Positions 36,935 through 46,263 are shown, numbered from the stretch's first letter. The stretch is DNA of 64,000 nt from an uncultured Pedobacter sp. (GCF_913776295.1 NZ_CAJYOJ010000050.1:1-64000); one strand, 5' to 3'. Program-made: numbers and translations. The notes: a model not told the origin generated them from the letters alone.

Positions 36935-38020
36935 GGTTACATGAAAAGTAGCCCCCAAATTTTTTCCTTCACTTTCCGCCCATAACTTACCTTTATGGAT
37001 CTCTACCAGTGCGTTGGCAGTAATCAGTCCTAATCCGTAGCTGTTTTCATAATTTGTGCTCACCGAAGTTAGCGAAGCAAATTTCAAGAAAACTTTTTCT
37101 AAGTCTTCATCAGTTAAACCTACTCCTTGGTCTTTTACTGATACAGTTAACTCATTGTCAGCTGTTTGAGACGTGATAAATATTTCATTTCCCATGGGAG
37201 AAAACTTGATCGCATTATCCATCAACTGAATAAAAACCATGGCAATTTTATCAGGGTCAGCAAAAACTTCAAGGGTTTCCTCAATGTTGATTGAAACGGT
37301 CTGATTTTTACGTTTGAGCGATAGTGTAAAATCTTTTTTTACCTTTTCCAGTATTTGTTTTAAATCAATCTTATCTTTTTGAGGTTTAAACGAAGTTGCC
37401 TCTTTCCGGGCGGCACTTAAAATACCATTCAGATTATCAATCATTTTTTTAGCCTGAGCATTAATCTTACCAGCAATTAAAGAAGCCTTTTCATTTATAC
37501 CCGGAATTCGTTCCAGCAATTCAGATTGAAGTGTGATGGTGGTCATTGGGTTCTTGAGATCATGAACCAATACATGCAAACGATCATCATAAGCCCTTAA
37601 AGTTCTCCTGATAGCCATCCTCGACTCCACTTTTTCTACCACCATATCAGCTAAACGCTGCAGCATTCTCAATTGCCGATCTTCAGCCGATTTAGATTCA
37701 GTATCGGCAACGTAAATCAGGCCCAGGCGATATCCGTCAGGTGATGCGATCGGCTCTGAAGCAAAAAAAGCAAATTTATCCTTGTCCCGGTCTTGGATAA
37801 TTTCCAGGGCAGATCCGCCAATCTCCGACTTTACGAAAAAACCACCATTAGCTTCAAAACAGATTCCCGCAAATGGTACGTCAAATATTTCGGAGGCAAG
37901 CTGCGAAATCTGATCAAAAGCGCTTTCTGGCGGAGTATTCAATATCTCATAATTACCCAGCTTTTTCAAACGCAGGGTTTCGTCTGAAGAGATATCAAGT
38001 TCTGCTTTTTCGTTTTGCAT
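36920..38020 (-). CDS. Sensor histidine kinase with shortened GAF domain
   Basis: A 366-residue soluble kinase. Residues about 35-135 look like a GAF domain (DQISQLASEIFDVPFAGICF ... LGLIYVADTES). It seems about 30 residues short in the middle compared with the usual GAF of this subgroup. The HisKA follows with His153 in VLVHDLKNP, then HATPase_c with N-box MDNAIKFSP and VKDQGVGL, SYGLGLITA. No transmembrane segment is seen. No partner regulator is adjacent; the ligand is unknown. Confidence 0.87.
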   Translation of the reverse strand: MQNEKAELDISSDETLRLKKLGNYEILNTPPESAFDQISQLASEIFDVPFAGICFEANGGFFVKSEIGGSALEIIQDRDKDKFAFFASEPIASPDGYRLGLIYVADTESKSAEDRQLRMLQRLADMVVEKVESRMAIRRTLRAYDDRLHVLVHDLKNPMTTITLQSELLERIPGINEKASLIAGKINAQAKKMIDNLNGILSAARKEATSFKPQKDKIDLKQILEKVKKDFTLSLKRKNQTVSINIEETLEVFADPDKIAMVFIQLMDNAIKFSPMGNEIFITSQTADNELTVSVKDQGVGLTDEDLEKVFLKFASLTSVSTNYENSYGLGLITANALVEIHKGKLWAESEGKNLGATFHVTLPIK

Positions 38021-38165
38021 TTATTGAACAATTTAATGGAAAGATGAATTGTTAAAGGTAAAAATAATGTATAAACTATAAACAATTGAGCTATAATTTT
38101 CGTTATGATAAGGTTGGAGATAATAGAGCGGAAAGCATTAAAATTACCGTCAAAACTGTTAAATA

Positions 38166-39632
38166 ATGAGATTATATATTGAACGTAAACCTGTTAAGGT
38201 AAATCCGGATACGAAGAGAGTTATTGCACGTTTTTTTTTTAATGGAGAAGAGAGAGCACTGGAAGTAATCAGGAAGGTTTTGGAGTTTTCAGATGACAAA
38301 GTATTTTCACTGATATCGCCCATACTACAGGAATATTCTAAAAGACACCGGAATATTACAAAAATCTTAACCCGCCATTGCAAAAAATTAAAAAAACAAT
38401 TTACGGCCCTGGGTACATCCTTCGAAGATATTGATGAATACACCAGGTTGTTGATCGGTGCTTACTTTACTCATGAATATTCCATAGAGTCTGCTGCATT
38501 TTTCAACCCGAGTATCGTTGATGATCCTGATCAAACCGATTTGGTTGAAGGCGAAAAAAGGGTAATCATCAGCTTTAGGGCTGTAGGAGAGGGTCATATT
38601 TCGTCCATAGTGTTTAGACGTGCCTTAATTGATAAAAACAATAATATCCAGGTGTTACCGGTTGGAAATTATGTTGATGAGGCTGAGGTGGTGAAAAATG
38701 CCATTTATATCAAAAAATTATTCTTAAAAAAAGCGGCCTATGCACAGATTGATCCTGCTGTTCTGGAAGAAATAGAATCGAAACTTGATGATAAATTTGA
38801 ATACACCAGTTTAAGCAATATCATTAAAGATTCAAAAAGTTTACACAAAGAAAATCCGTCCCGTTTAATCGAATACGACAAGGTTCTTTGGCTATCAGAC
38901 ACTTACCACACCATTACCTTTTCGAAAGATACCGATATCTCTGATCGTGTGATTTTCCCTATTTCTGAATTTGAACGTAAAGGGATCGAAGACGCACGTT
39001 TCGTTAAATTTATTAAAGATGATGGAAAAGTGCTTTACTACGCTACTTACACCGCTTTTGATGGCTCTCTAATTATTCCTAAACTCGTTCAAACAGAAGA
39101 TTTTTATGAGTTTAAAGTAATTCCGCTTTACGGAGATGGTGCACAGAATAAAAACCTGGCATTGTTTCCACGAAAAATTAGAGGAAAGTATGTGATGATG
39201 AGCAGGATAGATGGGTGGAACAATTACCTGATGTTTTCTGATAAGGTAAATGTATGGGAAAACCCGGTGCTTTTAAAACAGCCCCGTTATGATTGGGAGC
39301 TGGTGCAGATCGGCAATTGTGGTTCTCCTATAGAAACCGAAAAAGGATGGCTGGTTATTACGCACGGTGTTGGCCCTATGCGAAGATATTGTATCGGGGT
39401 AAGTTTATTGGATCTGGAAGACCCTAGTATTGAAATTGGCCATTTGAAAGAACCTTTGATTATCCCGAATAACGATGAAAGGGAAGGTTATGTACCAAAT
39501 GTGGTATACTCCTGTGGTTCAATTATCAGTAATGGAGAATTGATAATCCCTTATGGCCTATCCGATTACAGCTCATCATTCGCTACTGTAAACCTGGAAT
39601 TGCTATTAAATAGGTTATTAGAAAATAATTAA
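38166..39632 (+). CDS. GH130-family glycoside phosphorylase / hydrolase
   Basis: A 488-residue protein with a helical N-terminal part (about 1-190). A five-bladed propeller of the GH130 type follows, with EFERKGIEDARFVKF (conserved E-D-x-R block), TYTAFDGS, LFPRKIRGKYVMMSR and GNCGSPIETEKGWLVITHGVG. GH130 enzymes phosphorolyse or hydrolyse beta-mannosides. The extra N-terminal helical region resembles the mannosyl-phosphorylase variants with oligomerising helices. It faces a GT4 glycosyltransferase gene tail to tail, which suggests a shared mannose-type polymer. Exact linkage is not known. Confidence 0.85.
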   Translation: MRLYIERKPVKVNPDTKRVIARFFFNGEERALEVIRKVLEFSDDKVFSLISPILQEYSKRHRNITKILTRHCKKLKKQFTALGTSFEDIDEYTRLLIGAYFTHEYSIESAAFFNPSIVDDPDQTDLVEGEKRVIISFRAVGEGHISSIVFRRALIDKNNNIQVLPVGNYVDEAEVVKNAIYIKKLFLKKAAYAQIDPAVLEEIESKLDDKFEYTSLSNIIKDSKSLHKENPSRLIEYDKVLWLSDTYHTITFSKDTDISDRVIFPISEFERKGIEDARFVKFIKDDGKVLYYATYTAFDGSLIIPKLVQTEDFYEFKVIPLYGDGAQNKNLALFPRKIRGKYVMMSRIDGWNNYLMFSDKVNVWENPVLLKQPRYDWELVQIGNCGSPIETEKGWLVITHGVGPMRRYCIGVSLLDLEDPSIEIGHLKEPLIIPNNDEREGYVPNVVYSCGSIISNGELIIPYGLSDYSSSFATVNLELLLNRLLENN

Positions 39633-39688
39633 ATTTTACTACAATTTATTTGATGCTGCTGAACCCCGCTTCATCATTTTATGCACTA

Positions 39689-39729
39689 AGCCATCTCATA
39701 CAAACATAAGTTGAGATGGCTCTTTATTT
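39689..39729 (+). terminator. Terminator of the GH130 gene
   Basis: AGCCATCTCA (39689-39698) pairs perfectly with TGAGATGGCT (39712-39721), followed by CTTTATTTT on the plus strand. Confidence 0.82.
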
Positions 39730-39749
39730 TATACTGCTAAGTTAACTTA

Positions 39750-39781
39750 AAAAAAAAGCTGATTCATTTATTGAACCAGCT
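39750..39781 (-). terminator. Terminator of the GT4 gene
   Basis: AGCTGATTCA and TGAACCAGCT form a stem with one mismatch (39757-39781). On the minus strand it is followed by a run of nine T. Confidence 0.82.
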
Positions 39782-39809
39782 ATCGGTAATTCTAAGAAAG
39801 CTTTATTAT

Positions 39810-42080
39810 TTAGCTAATCTTATCGGTTTCCATTAATGGTGAAGATAAAGTCTCGTATTCAACCTCTGCAGTCTTCAAAATAGCTAAATGGGAGATGAAA
39901 TAAGCCAATGTACTTTCTGCACCCTGGTTTCTGTTTACACTATTAAACTGTAATCCATCCGCACAACCATGGGTTTCATAATCATATAAAGGAATATGAA
40001 GGCTGTTTTCTCCTAAAAACCATTTATAGCTCATATGCATCAAATTCAGATATTGATCGTCTTTGGTAATCGCAAAAGTTTTGGCATACAATAAAACCAT
40101 GGCCATTGTCTCTATAGCCTGCTGATCGTAAATGGGATTTTTTCCATGTTTTTTCATCCATCCGGCATTACCAACCGGGTTTAGGTAACCATTTTCAAAA
40201 GAAAAACTATTTAAAAATTCAATACTTTCCATGGCGGTCTGATACGATTTTTTGTTCCCTGTAACTTCGTAATGATGCAGCAAAGCCAGCGGAAGAATGG
40301 CATTATCGTAAGTTAAAATATCTTCAAACCAATGCCACTCTCCATCTTTATTTTCACGATATGAAGCTACCAGCGAACTTGCCAGCATGTTAATCTCCTG
40401 AATAATCATTTCATCTCCAGGATGTGCATTTAGATAATACGATAAACCAATAATGGTATTTGCCTTTCCGCGTAAATATTTTAATTCTTTAAAGTGTTTT
40501 ACAGAGTGAGAAAATAGCTCACGGCCGAATTCCCGGTAGGAATTATTAGGCGCGGCGGAAACCAAATAACCCAATGCCCAAATAGTCCTGCCAAAGGAAT
40601 CTTCAGACCCCACTTCATCTAAATATTGCCTGTTAAAGCTTAAGAAATTTCTGAAATTTCCATCTTCAGTTTGCATGTATTGAATGAAACTCAGATATAT
40701 TGGCATAAAAGCTAAAGCTCTTTTGTTTTTATCCTGCTCAACAGCCATTAAGGCCATAATTAATGCTCTTGCATTATCATCGATGCAATAGCCTTCTTTT
40801 AAATTTGGAATGCCGAAACGTGCATGCTGTATAATTCCTGTATCGTCAGTTAACAGCGCAATATGGTTTAAATTTAGGGCCGGCATCCCTTCTACATCGA
40901 TAATAGGCGGAACCGGTCTTTCTGCTTTAACTTCTAGTGTTAATGCTTCATTTAATACATTAAGATAAATACTTCCAATGGCTGGCCAGCGAAGATTCAG
41001 TCCGTATTCGTAGGCGTTTTGTTTTAGTTTATAATATTTATCATTATCACTTAAAAGATCATTAACAATTGCTGCCAGTTTATGATGATCTTTGAAATCG
41101 AATAATTTACCTCTATTATCAGCCAATAGCTCCTGGGCGTGCCAGTATGGAGTAGAAATCACTGCAGCTCCAGCACCAATAGCGTATGATAATGTGCCGC
41201 TGGTGATCTGAGCTTCATTCAAATAAGGGGTAATGTATAAATGGCAGGCGGTTAAATATTGATGCAGTTCATCTTCCGAAACAAATTTGTTAACGAAAGC
41301 AATATTCTCTTCCACGCCCAAATCTTTGGCAAGCGCTTTCAAACTGTCACGATACTCTTCGCCATTATGTTTCACCACGCCGGGATGAGTATTGCCCAAT
41401 ATCATATATAAAACATCAGGATGTTCCGCTACGATAGATGGTAACGCCTGTATAACTGTTTCCAAACCCTTATTTCTGCTGATCAAGCCAAATGTAAAGA
41501 GTACTTTTTTGCCCTTGAACAATTCACTCTGTGCAATTTGACTGTTAACTACAGGCTCTAAATCCGGAACACCGTGTTCGATCAATTGAATAGAGCCCTT
41601 TGGAATCTGATAGATACTTGTTAAAAACATTACCGCTTTTTTACTCATCACTACCAATTTAGCCGTCTTAGCAGCAATCTCCTTGATAATGGTTTGCTGC
41701 ATAAAATTTGGCTCTTTTAAAACCGTATGCAAAATCGTAATGAAAGGTTTTTTCAACCTGTTAATAAGAGAAAGCAAAAAAACGCCACTATTACCACCAT
41801 ATATGCCAAACTCATGTTCAATAATACAGGTATCTACATCACTGTTATTGATAAAATCAGCGGCCTCCAGATAATCTTGTTGATTTTGTTGCCGGATAAC
41901 AAATTTTACTTCATTGGGGTACTGATGTTCATTCAAGTCATCCGACTCATTCATCGCAACTACAAAACTCTGGTTAGCATCGTAAGTGGGATTTAAACTC
42001 AAAGCATTAACTAAATTTTGGTTGAAGGTAGCTAAACCACACTCACGGGGCGGATAGGTAGAAATATAGGCTATTTTCAT
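39810..42080 (-). CDS. GT4 glycosyltransferase with C-terminal glycosidase-like helical domain
   Basis: A 756-residue two-domain protein. Residues about 1-385 are a GT-B glycosyltransferase family 4 (MKIAYISTYPPRECGLATFN, HEFGIYGG, FTFGLISRNKGLETVI, ITSGTLSYAIGAGAAVISTPY). Residues about 405-745 resemble an alpha/alpha six-hairpin glycosidase (DDNARALIMALMAV, EDSFGRTIWALGYL, WFEDILTYDNAILPLALL). The start is set at ATG 42080, six codons inside a TTG-initiated frame, because MKIAYIST is the family's usual beginning. Fusion of a transferase and a processing-type domain, next to GH130, suggests synthesis and trimming of one glycan. Confidence 0.87.
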   Translation of the reverse strand: MKIAYISTYPPRECGLATFNQNLVNALSLNPTYDANQSFVVAMNESDDLNEHQYPNEVKFVIRQQNQQDYLEAADFINNSDVDTCIIEHEFGIYGGNSGVFLLSLINRLKKPFITILHTVLKEPNFMQQTIIKEIAAKTAKLVVMSKKAVMFLTSIYQIPKGSIQLIEHGVPDLEPVVNSQIAQSELFKGKKVLFTFGLISRNKGLETVIQALPSIVAEHPDVLYMILGNTHPGVVKHNGEEYRDSLKALAKDLGVEENIAFVNKFVSEDELHQYLTACHLYITPYLNEAQITSGTLSYAIGAGAAVISTPYWHAQELLADNRGKLFDFKDHHKLAAIVNDLLSDNDKYYKLKQNAYEYGLNLRWPAIGSIYLNVLNEALTLEVKAERPVPPIIDVEGMPALNLNHIALLTDDTGIIQHARFGIPNLKEGYCIDDNARALIMALMAVEQDKNKRALAFMPIYLSFIQYMQTEDGNFRNFLSFNRQYLDEVGSEDSFGRTIWALGYLVSAAPNNSYREFGRELFSHSVKHFKELKYLRGKANTIIGLSYYLNAHPGDEMIIQEINMLASSLVASYRENKDGEWHWFEDILTYDNAILPLALLHHYEVTGNKKSYQTAMESIEFLNSFSFENGYLNPVGNAGWMKKHGKNPIYDQQAIETMAMVLLYAKTFAITKDDQYLNLMHMSYKWFLGENSLHIPLYDYETHGCADGLQFNSVNRNQGAESTLAYFISHLAILKTAEVEYETLSSPLMETDKIS

Positions 42081-42299
42081 CTTTATAAATGTTTTCAATG
42101 GTAATTACACAATCGTGATCTCTTCATTCCCTTTATTACTTTGAAAAATCATTATGGTTTCACAAGTATTTCTATAAGGTTATGATCAAATAACAGTATA
42201 GAATCTAAATAGTTTGCTATTTAGCCGATTTATAGGTTACAAACCCAAAACAATAAGTTTTAGACACCTGTTAATAGGTAAATATTTAAATATTTAGCT

Positions 42300-43070
42300 A
42301 TGAGATCAATATGGAAAGGTTCGATTGGATTTGGTTTGGTAAATATTCCGGTCAGGTTGTTTTCCGGTGTCCAGAATAGTAACCTGGACTTAGATATGCT
42401 TGACGAACGTGATCATGCCAAAATTAAATTTTTGAGGGTGAATGAAAATACGCACAAAGAGGTGCCTTATGAAAAAATAGTAAAAGGCTACTTTTTAAAA
42501 GACCGGTATATTATTTTGGATAAACATGATTTTGAAGAGGCTGCACCAGAAAAAACAAAGATTATTGAGCTGGAGAATTTTGTTGACATCAAGGATATCA
42601 ATCCCATCTATTACGAAACTTCTTACTATACCGAACCCGAAAAACAGGGTAGGAAGGCCTATAGTTTATTATTAAAAGCATTACAAAAATCTGGTAAAGC
42701 CGGGGTAGCCCGGTTTGTGCTCAGGAACACAGAAAATCTTTGTGTTATCCATCCTATGGAAAATGTGATCGTCATCACAAAAATCAGGTTCGACCAGGAA
42801 ATCAGGAGCTTGGCTGAAATTAATAAGGTTGATGATATCAGCATCACCAAAAAAGAAATGGATGTTGGATTGGCTTTGATTAAACAGTATAGCTCAAAAT
42901 TTGACCTTAGCACTTTTAAAGATGATTACAGCAACGAGTTGTTGAAAATTATTAAGGCAAAGGCTAAAGGAAAGCGGGCCACCGTTAAAAAGATGAAACC
43001 TAAAAAAGCTTCAAGCGATGATTTATACGATCAACTGATGCAAAGTTTAGGTTCTAAAAAGGGAGCTTAA
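42300..43070 (+). CDS. ku: Ku protein, DNA double-strand-break end binding
   Basis: A 256-residue bacterial Ku. It starts MRSIWKGSIGFGLVNIPVRL, typical of the family, and continues through the beta-barrel ring with IDP-type VIHPMENVIVITKIRF and a Lys-rich tail (KAKGKRATVKKMKPKK). The homodimer threads onto broken DNA ends and recruits LigD for non-homologous end joining. No ligD lies in this window, which is common when the two genes are unlinked. Divergent from the GT4 gene with a 219-bp spacer. Confidence 0.96.
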   Translation: MRSIWKGSIGFGLVNIPVRLFSGVQNSNLDLDMLDERDHAKIKFLRVNENTHKEVPYEKIVKGYFLKDRYIILDKHDFEEAAPEKTKIIELENFVDIKDINPIYYETSYYTEPEKQGRKAYSLLLKALQKSGKAGVARFVLRNTENLCVIHPMENVIVITKIRFDQEIRSLAEINKVDDISITKKEMDVGLALIKQYSSKFDLSTFKDDYSNELLKIIKAKAKGKRATVKKMKPKKASSDDLYDQLMQSLGSKKGA

Positions 43071-43143
43071 TCTGCTGGCAGTTTGTAGTGATCAGTTTGC
43101 TGTTCAGCATATTTACATGCTTTATGCTTAACTCAATACAAAA

Positions 43144-43173
43144 CCGCATTGAAGTGCAAACACCTCAATGCGG
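43144..43173. terminator. Bidirectional terminator between ku and the esterase
   Basis: CCGCATTGA (43144-43152) pairs with TCAATGCGG (43165-43173), with GTG/CAC extending the stem. T-rich stretches follow on both strands, between convergent genes. Confidence 0.75.
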
Positions 43174-43179
43174 ATAATT

Positions 43180-44298
43180 TTATTTAAAAGCAGCTTTCAA
43201 CTGTTCAGCAGCATAGGCCTGGGCAGCTTTTGCCTCTGGTACAAGAAGCGACATGCCAAAGAATTCGTGTGTTACACCTTCATAATTTTTGGTGTCAACT
43301 TTTACACCAGCAGCTTTAAGCTGATCAGCAAGCATTACTCCATCATCATGCAGGGGATCTATTTCGGCTGTAATAATAGTTGTTGGAGGAAGTCCTTTTA
43401 AATTTGCATTAACCAATGATATTCTGGAGTCTTTCGCTTCTACCATACTATTCAGGTATTTCTCTGTAAACCAGCCCATCATGGCTTTGTTTAAAGGTTT
43501 GGCATTCGCATACATTTTATAAGATGCTGTATTCATATCTGCCTGGGCAATTGGATACACCAAAACTTCATGTACAGGAATCATAATATTTTTGTTTCTG
43601 GCCATAATAGAAACGTTTGCCGCTAAGTTTCCACCGGCACTTTCGCCAACAACAGCAATTTTAGCCGGATCTGCCTTTAAATCTACCGCATTTTTAATGG
43701 CCCATTCATAGGCGGCAAACGCATCATTGTGTGCTGTTGGAAATTTATGCTCTGGTGCTAAGCGGTAGGCCACAGACACTACAATTGCCCCAACTTGTTC
43801 AGCCAAAGCCTGGGCCGATGCATTATAAACATCTATATTGGCAATTACGAAACCACCACCATGGTAATAAACAATAAGCGGGTAAGGTCCATTACCGGCT
43901 TTGGGTGTATAAATACGTAAGTGTATCTTACCGCTGCCAGCGTCAATATCCTTGCCTACGGTATCAACCTTAGGCGATGGTACAGCAATATTGTTCTGTT
44001 TTGCTAAAGCCATTACCGCATCTGTTGGCGTATGGTTTTTACGCGCATCGGTGGCACTTAAAGTTTCTATAGGCTTATCCCCGTAACTGCTTAATTTTTC
44101 TATTACCGCCTGCATTTCAGGCTTTATTGTTTTGCCCCATTCAGGCGCAGGTCCGGTTGGTTTTACTGTTGCCATTGTTGTAGAATCAGTCATGGAAGAA
44201 TCTGTACCTGCAGTATTTTTTGTTCCGCTGGTACAGGCTGAAAGCAGGATTGCGGTTCCACATGCCAGCATAATAGGTTTTAATAAATTGTTTTTCAT
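43180..44298 (-). CDS. Esterase lipoprotein, HSL-type alpha/beta hydrolase
   Basis: A 372-residue protein with a lipoprotein signal (LLSAC, Cys22) and a Ser/Thr-rich linker to about residue 60. The hormone-sensitive-lipase-type hydrolase shows YYHGGGFVIANID (oxyanion), VVGESAGGNLAANV (nucleophile Ser), ITAEIDPLHDDG (Asp) and GVTHEFFGM (His). The complete triad suggests an active short-chain ester hydrolase, probably anchored to a membrane. Substrate unknown. Confidence 0.88.
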   Translation of the reverse strand: MKNNLLKPIMLACGTAILLSACTSGTKNTAGTDSSMTDSTTMATVKPTGPAPEWGKTIKPEMQAVIEKLSSYGDKPIETLSATDARKNHTPTDAVMALAKQNNIAVPSPKVDTVGKDIDAGSGKIHLRIYTPKAGNGPYPLIVYYHGGGFVIANIDVYNASAQALAEQVGAIVVSVAYRLAPEHKFPTAHNDAFAAYEWAIKNAVDLKADPAKIAVVGESAGGNLAANVSIMARNKNIMIPVHEVLVYPIAQADMNTASYKMYANAKPLNKAMMGWFTEKYLNSMVEAKDSRISLVNANLKGLPPTTIITAEIDPLHDDGVMLADQLKAAGVKVDTKNYEGVTHEFFGMSLLVPEAKAAQAYAAEQLKAAFK

Positions 44299-44437
44299 AG
44301 GATCTTTTCTTATTTAAAATATTGAGTGATAACATCATCGGTTATAGAAGTGTTTTCGCGATCGCACAACTTCTCAGAATTTGTACAAATGGCAAACTTC
44401 TTGACAGATTAATATGTTCTTAATTAAACGAATAATT

Positions 44438-44806
44438 ATGCTAACAGAAATTACGGGACTACCAGACCACATTTTTGGCGTAAGAGCCACCGGAGAAGTT
44501 ACAAGTGATGATATAAAAAGTGTTTTAATAACTGGCTTAAAAAGAACGGCTGAACGGTTCAAAGAAATCAGGTATCTGTTGGTTTTAGAAACTGATATAA
44601 AGAATTTTACGGCTGGTGCATGGGTACAGGATGTTAAAGCAGGGTTACAAAATTTCAGTAAATGGAAAAAAATTGCGGTGGTAAGTGCTGAGAAAGGAGT
44701 GGAGTGGTTTACTGATGTATTTACCATAGCTACCCCTGGTCAATCAAAAGGCTTTAAACCAGAAGAAATAGAAGAGGCAAAAGTTTGGCTCAATAGCGAA
44801 GATTAA
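44438..44806 (+). CDS. SpoIIAA-like STAS-domain protein
   Basis: A 122-residue protein of the SpoIIAA-like/DUF3478 family (PF11964). It starts MLTEITGLPDHIFGVRATGEV and continues through LLVLETDIKNFTAGAW and KIAVVSAEKGVEWF to the usual EEAKVWL end. These small soluble proteins have a STAS/SEC14-like fold with unknown ligand. The second ATG (44438) is chosen over one eight codons earlier because the family begins there. A short lysine-rich frame follows, and an MscS gene lies beyond it. Confidence 0.82.
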   Translation: MLTEITGLPDHIFGVRATGEVTSDDIKSVLITGLKRTAERFKEIRYLLVLETDIKNFTAGAWVQDVKAGLQNFSKWKKIAVVSAEKGVEWFTDVFTIATPGQSKGFKPEEIEEAKVWLNSED

Positions 44807-44815
44807 ATATAAAAG

Positions 44816-44968
44816 ATGAAAGATTCTAAAACGTCGGCAGAAAGTAGCAAGGCTACTGCACCGAAAAATGCAAAAGCTAAAGGTGCTGATGATCAGGTTA
44901 CATCAGCCAAAGATGCAAAAAAAGTAGATACAACTAAAGACAAGTCAGGTAAACAAAAAAAGCAATAA
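44816..44968 (+). CDS. Small lysine-rich hydrophilic protein
   Basis: A 50-codon frame beginning nine bases after the STAS gene stop, MKDSKTSAESSKATAPKNAK..., rich in Lys, Ala, Asp and Ser, without hydrophobic segments. It fits neatly between the STAS protein and the MscS channel on the same strand, with 21 bases to the latter. The composition resembles disordered DNA- or stress-associated tails. I do not recognise a family. It could also be a non-coding leader. Confidence 0.5.
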   Translation: MKDSKTSAESSKATAPKNAKAKGADDQVTSAKDAKKVDTTKDKSGKQKKQ

Positions 44969-44989
44969 TAAGATACTGAAAATACCACG

Positions 44990-45796
44990 ATGAAGATTGA
45001 TACCGGTAATGTTGACCGTTTTTATGATAAGGCCTATGATTGGATAATTAATAAAGGGCCATCAATAATTTTAGGTGTAGTGTTGCTTATTTTAGGCTTG
45101 TGGCTCATTAAGCTATTAGCGAAATGGATGCAGGGGGGTATGCACCGTAAAGATATAAATCCATCATTACGCCCCTTTTTAACGAGCCTGATTATTATTA
45201 CTTTAAGGATTTTGCTTGCGCTTACCGTAATGCAGGTTGTAGGCATACAGCTTACATTCTTAACGGTTCTTATTGGAGGTATCGGAGTTGCGGCAGGTTT
45301 AGCTTTATCCGGCACATTGCAGAATTTCGCAAGCGGCGTATTGATTTTGCTCCTAAAACCTTTTGTTGTAGGAGATAACATCATTGCGCAAGGACAGGAA
45401 GGAACGGTAGCCTCGATCCAAATATTTTATACGATTGTTAAAACATTTGACAACAGAACAGTAGTTATCCCCAATAGTAAACTATCCAACGAAGTGATCA
45501 TCAATATCAGCAGGGAGGGTACCAGAAGACTGGATATAGAAATTAAATTCAGCTATGGAATTGATTACGAAAATGTAGTTTCCATTTTCAATAAAACAGT
45601 TGATGAATTCAGTGCCTGCTTAAAAACTCCTGAACGAAGGATTGGTGTATCATCTTTGGAAGATAACGGTTTCAAAATAAGTTTAAATATTTGGGTAAAT
45701 GCACACGGATTTACCGATACTAAACTTTCTTTTCTCGAAGTATTGATGAAAAACCTAAAACTTGGAGGAATAAAATTACCAGGCATGCCTGAGTAA
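44990..45796 (+). CDS. mscS: Small-conductance mechanosensitive channel, MscS family
   Basis: A 268-residue MscS of standard core size. Three hydrophobic helices (about 20-45, 60-80, 90-120) end in the pore-lining GGIGVAAGLALSGTLQNFASGVLIL. The cytoplasmic beta domain follows with RPF-like LLLKPFVVGDNI and the NNR-type VVIPNSKLSNEVIINIS segment. It releases solutes on hypo-osmotic shock. It sits in a set with STAS and a small lysine-rich frame, possibly one stress transcript. Confidence 0.93.
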   Translation: MKIDTGNVDRFYDKAYDWIINKGPSIILGVVLLILGLWLIKLLAKWMQGGMHRKDINPSLRPFLTSLIIITLRILLALTVMQVVGIQLTFLTVLIGGIGVAAGLALSGTLQNFASGVLILLLKPFVVGDNIIAQGQEGTVASIQIFYTIVKTFDNRTVVIPNSKLSNEVIINISREGTRRLDIEIKFSYGIDYENVVSIFNKTVDEFSACLKTPERRIGVSSLEDNGFKISLNIWVNAHGFTDTKLSFLEVLMKNLKLGGIKLPGMPE

Positions 45797-45799
45797 AAA

Positions 45800-46168
45800 C
45801 TACTTTTTTAGCAAGGCATAAATCTTATCCATTAATTCGTCGATGTTAAAAGGCTTAGCCATAAAGTCGTCTGCTTCTATACCATCTAATGAATAGTTGC
45901 TGGCATTGTAACGGGCAGAAATCATCAAAACCGGAATATCTTTTGTAGCTTCTGCATTTTTAAGTTCTTTTAAAAGTTCCCTTCCATCAGTGTCAGGGAG
46001 CATAATATCCATAATAATTACATCTGGATTAAGTTTGAGAACATGGTTAATAAAATCCGCGCCTTTGTTTAAGCCATCAACATTAAAAGCTTCGCTTTCT
46101 AAAATAAGTGTTATAACATCCAGGATTGCATGGTTATCTTCGATTACCAAAATATTTTTCTTTGCCAA
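45800..46168 (-). CDS. Single-domain response regulator
   Basis: A 122-residue CheY-like receiver with no output domain: ILVIEDN acidic pair, phospho-acceptor in VIIMDIMLPDTDG, the Ser switch in MISAR and the Lys in DDFMAKPF. The longest frame begins at 46237. An exact -7 box (TATATTTG, 46194-46201) lies inside that extension, so the TTG at 46168 (giving MAKKNILVIEDN) is the better start. It is divergent from the bacteriophytochrome gene and may serve it or another kinase. It ends three bases from the convergent mscS stop. Confidence 0.88.
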   Translation of the reverse strand: MAKKNILVIEDNHAILDVITLILESEAFNVDGLNKGADFINHVLKLNPDVIIMDIMLPDTDGRELLKELKNAEATKDIPVLMISARYNASNYSLDGIEADDFMAKPFNIDELMDKIYALLKK

Positions 46169-46193
46169 GTTTGAATGATTTTTTAAATTCAAA

Positions 46194-46201
46194 CAAATAT
46201 A
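46194..46201 (-). promoter_or_regulatory. -7 box of the response regulator gene
   Basis: TATATTTG on the minus strand matches TANNTTTG exactly. A TTTG lies about 17 bases upstream as a possible -33 element. It decides the start codon of the receiver gene. Confidence 0.6.
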
Positions 46202-46263
46202 TAATAAAAAACAAATCTCAAAATCTGAATTTATCAAATTATAGACATTCTAAAATTAGGCTT

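Noticed and set aside
46169..46237. N-terminal extension of the response regulator
   Set aside because: An exact -7 promoter box lies inside it and receiver domains normally begin at the shorter start.
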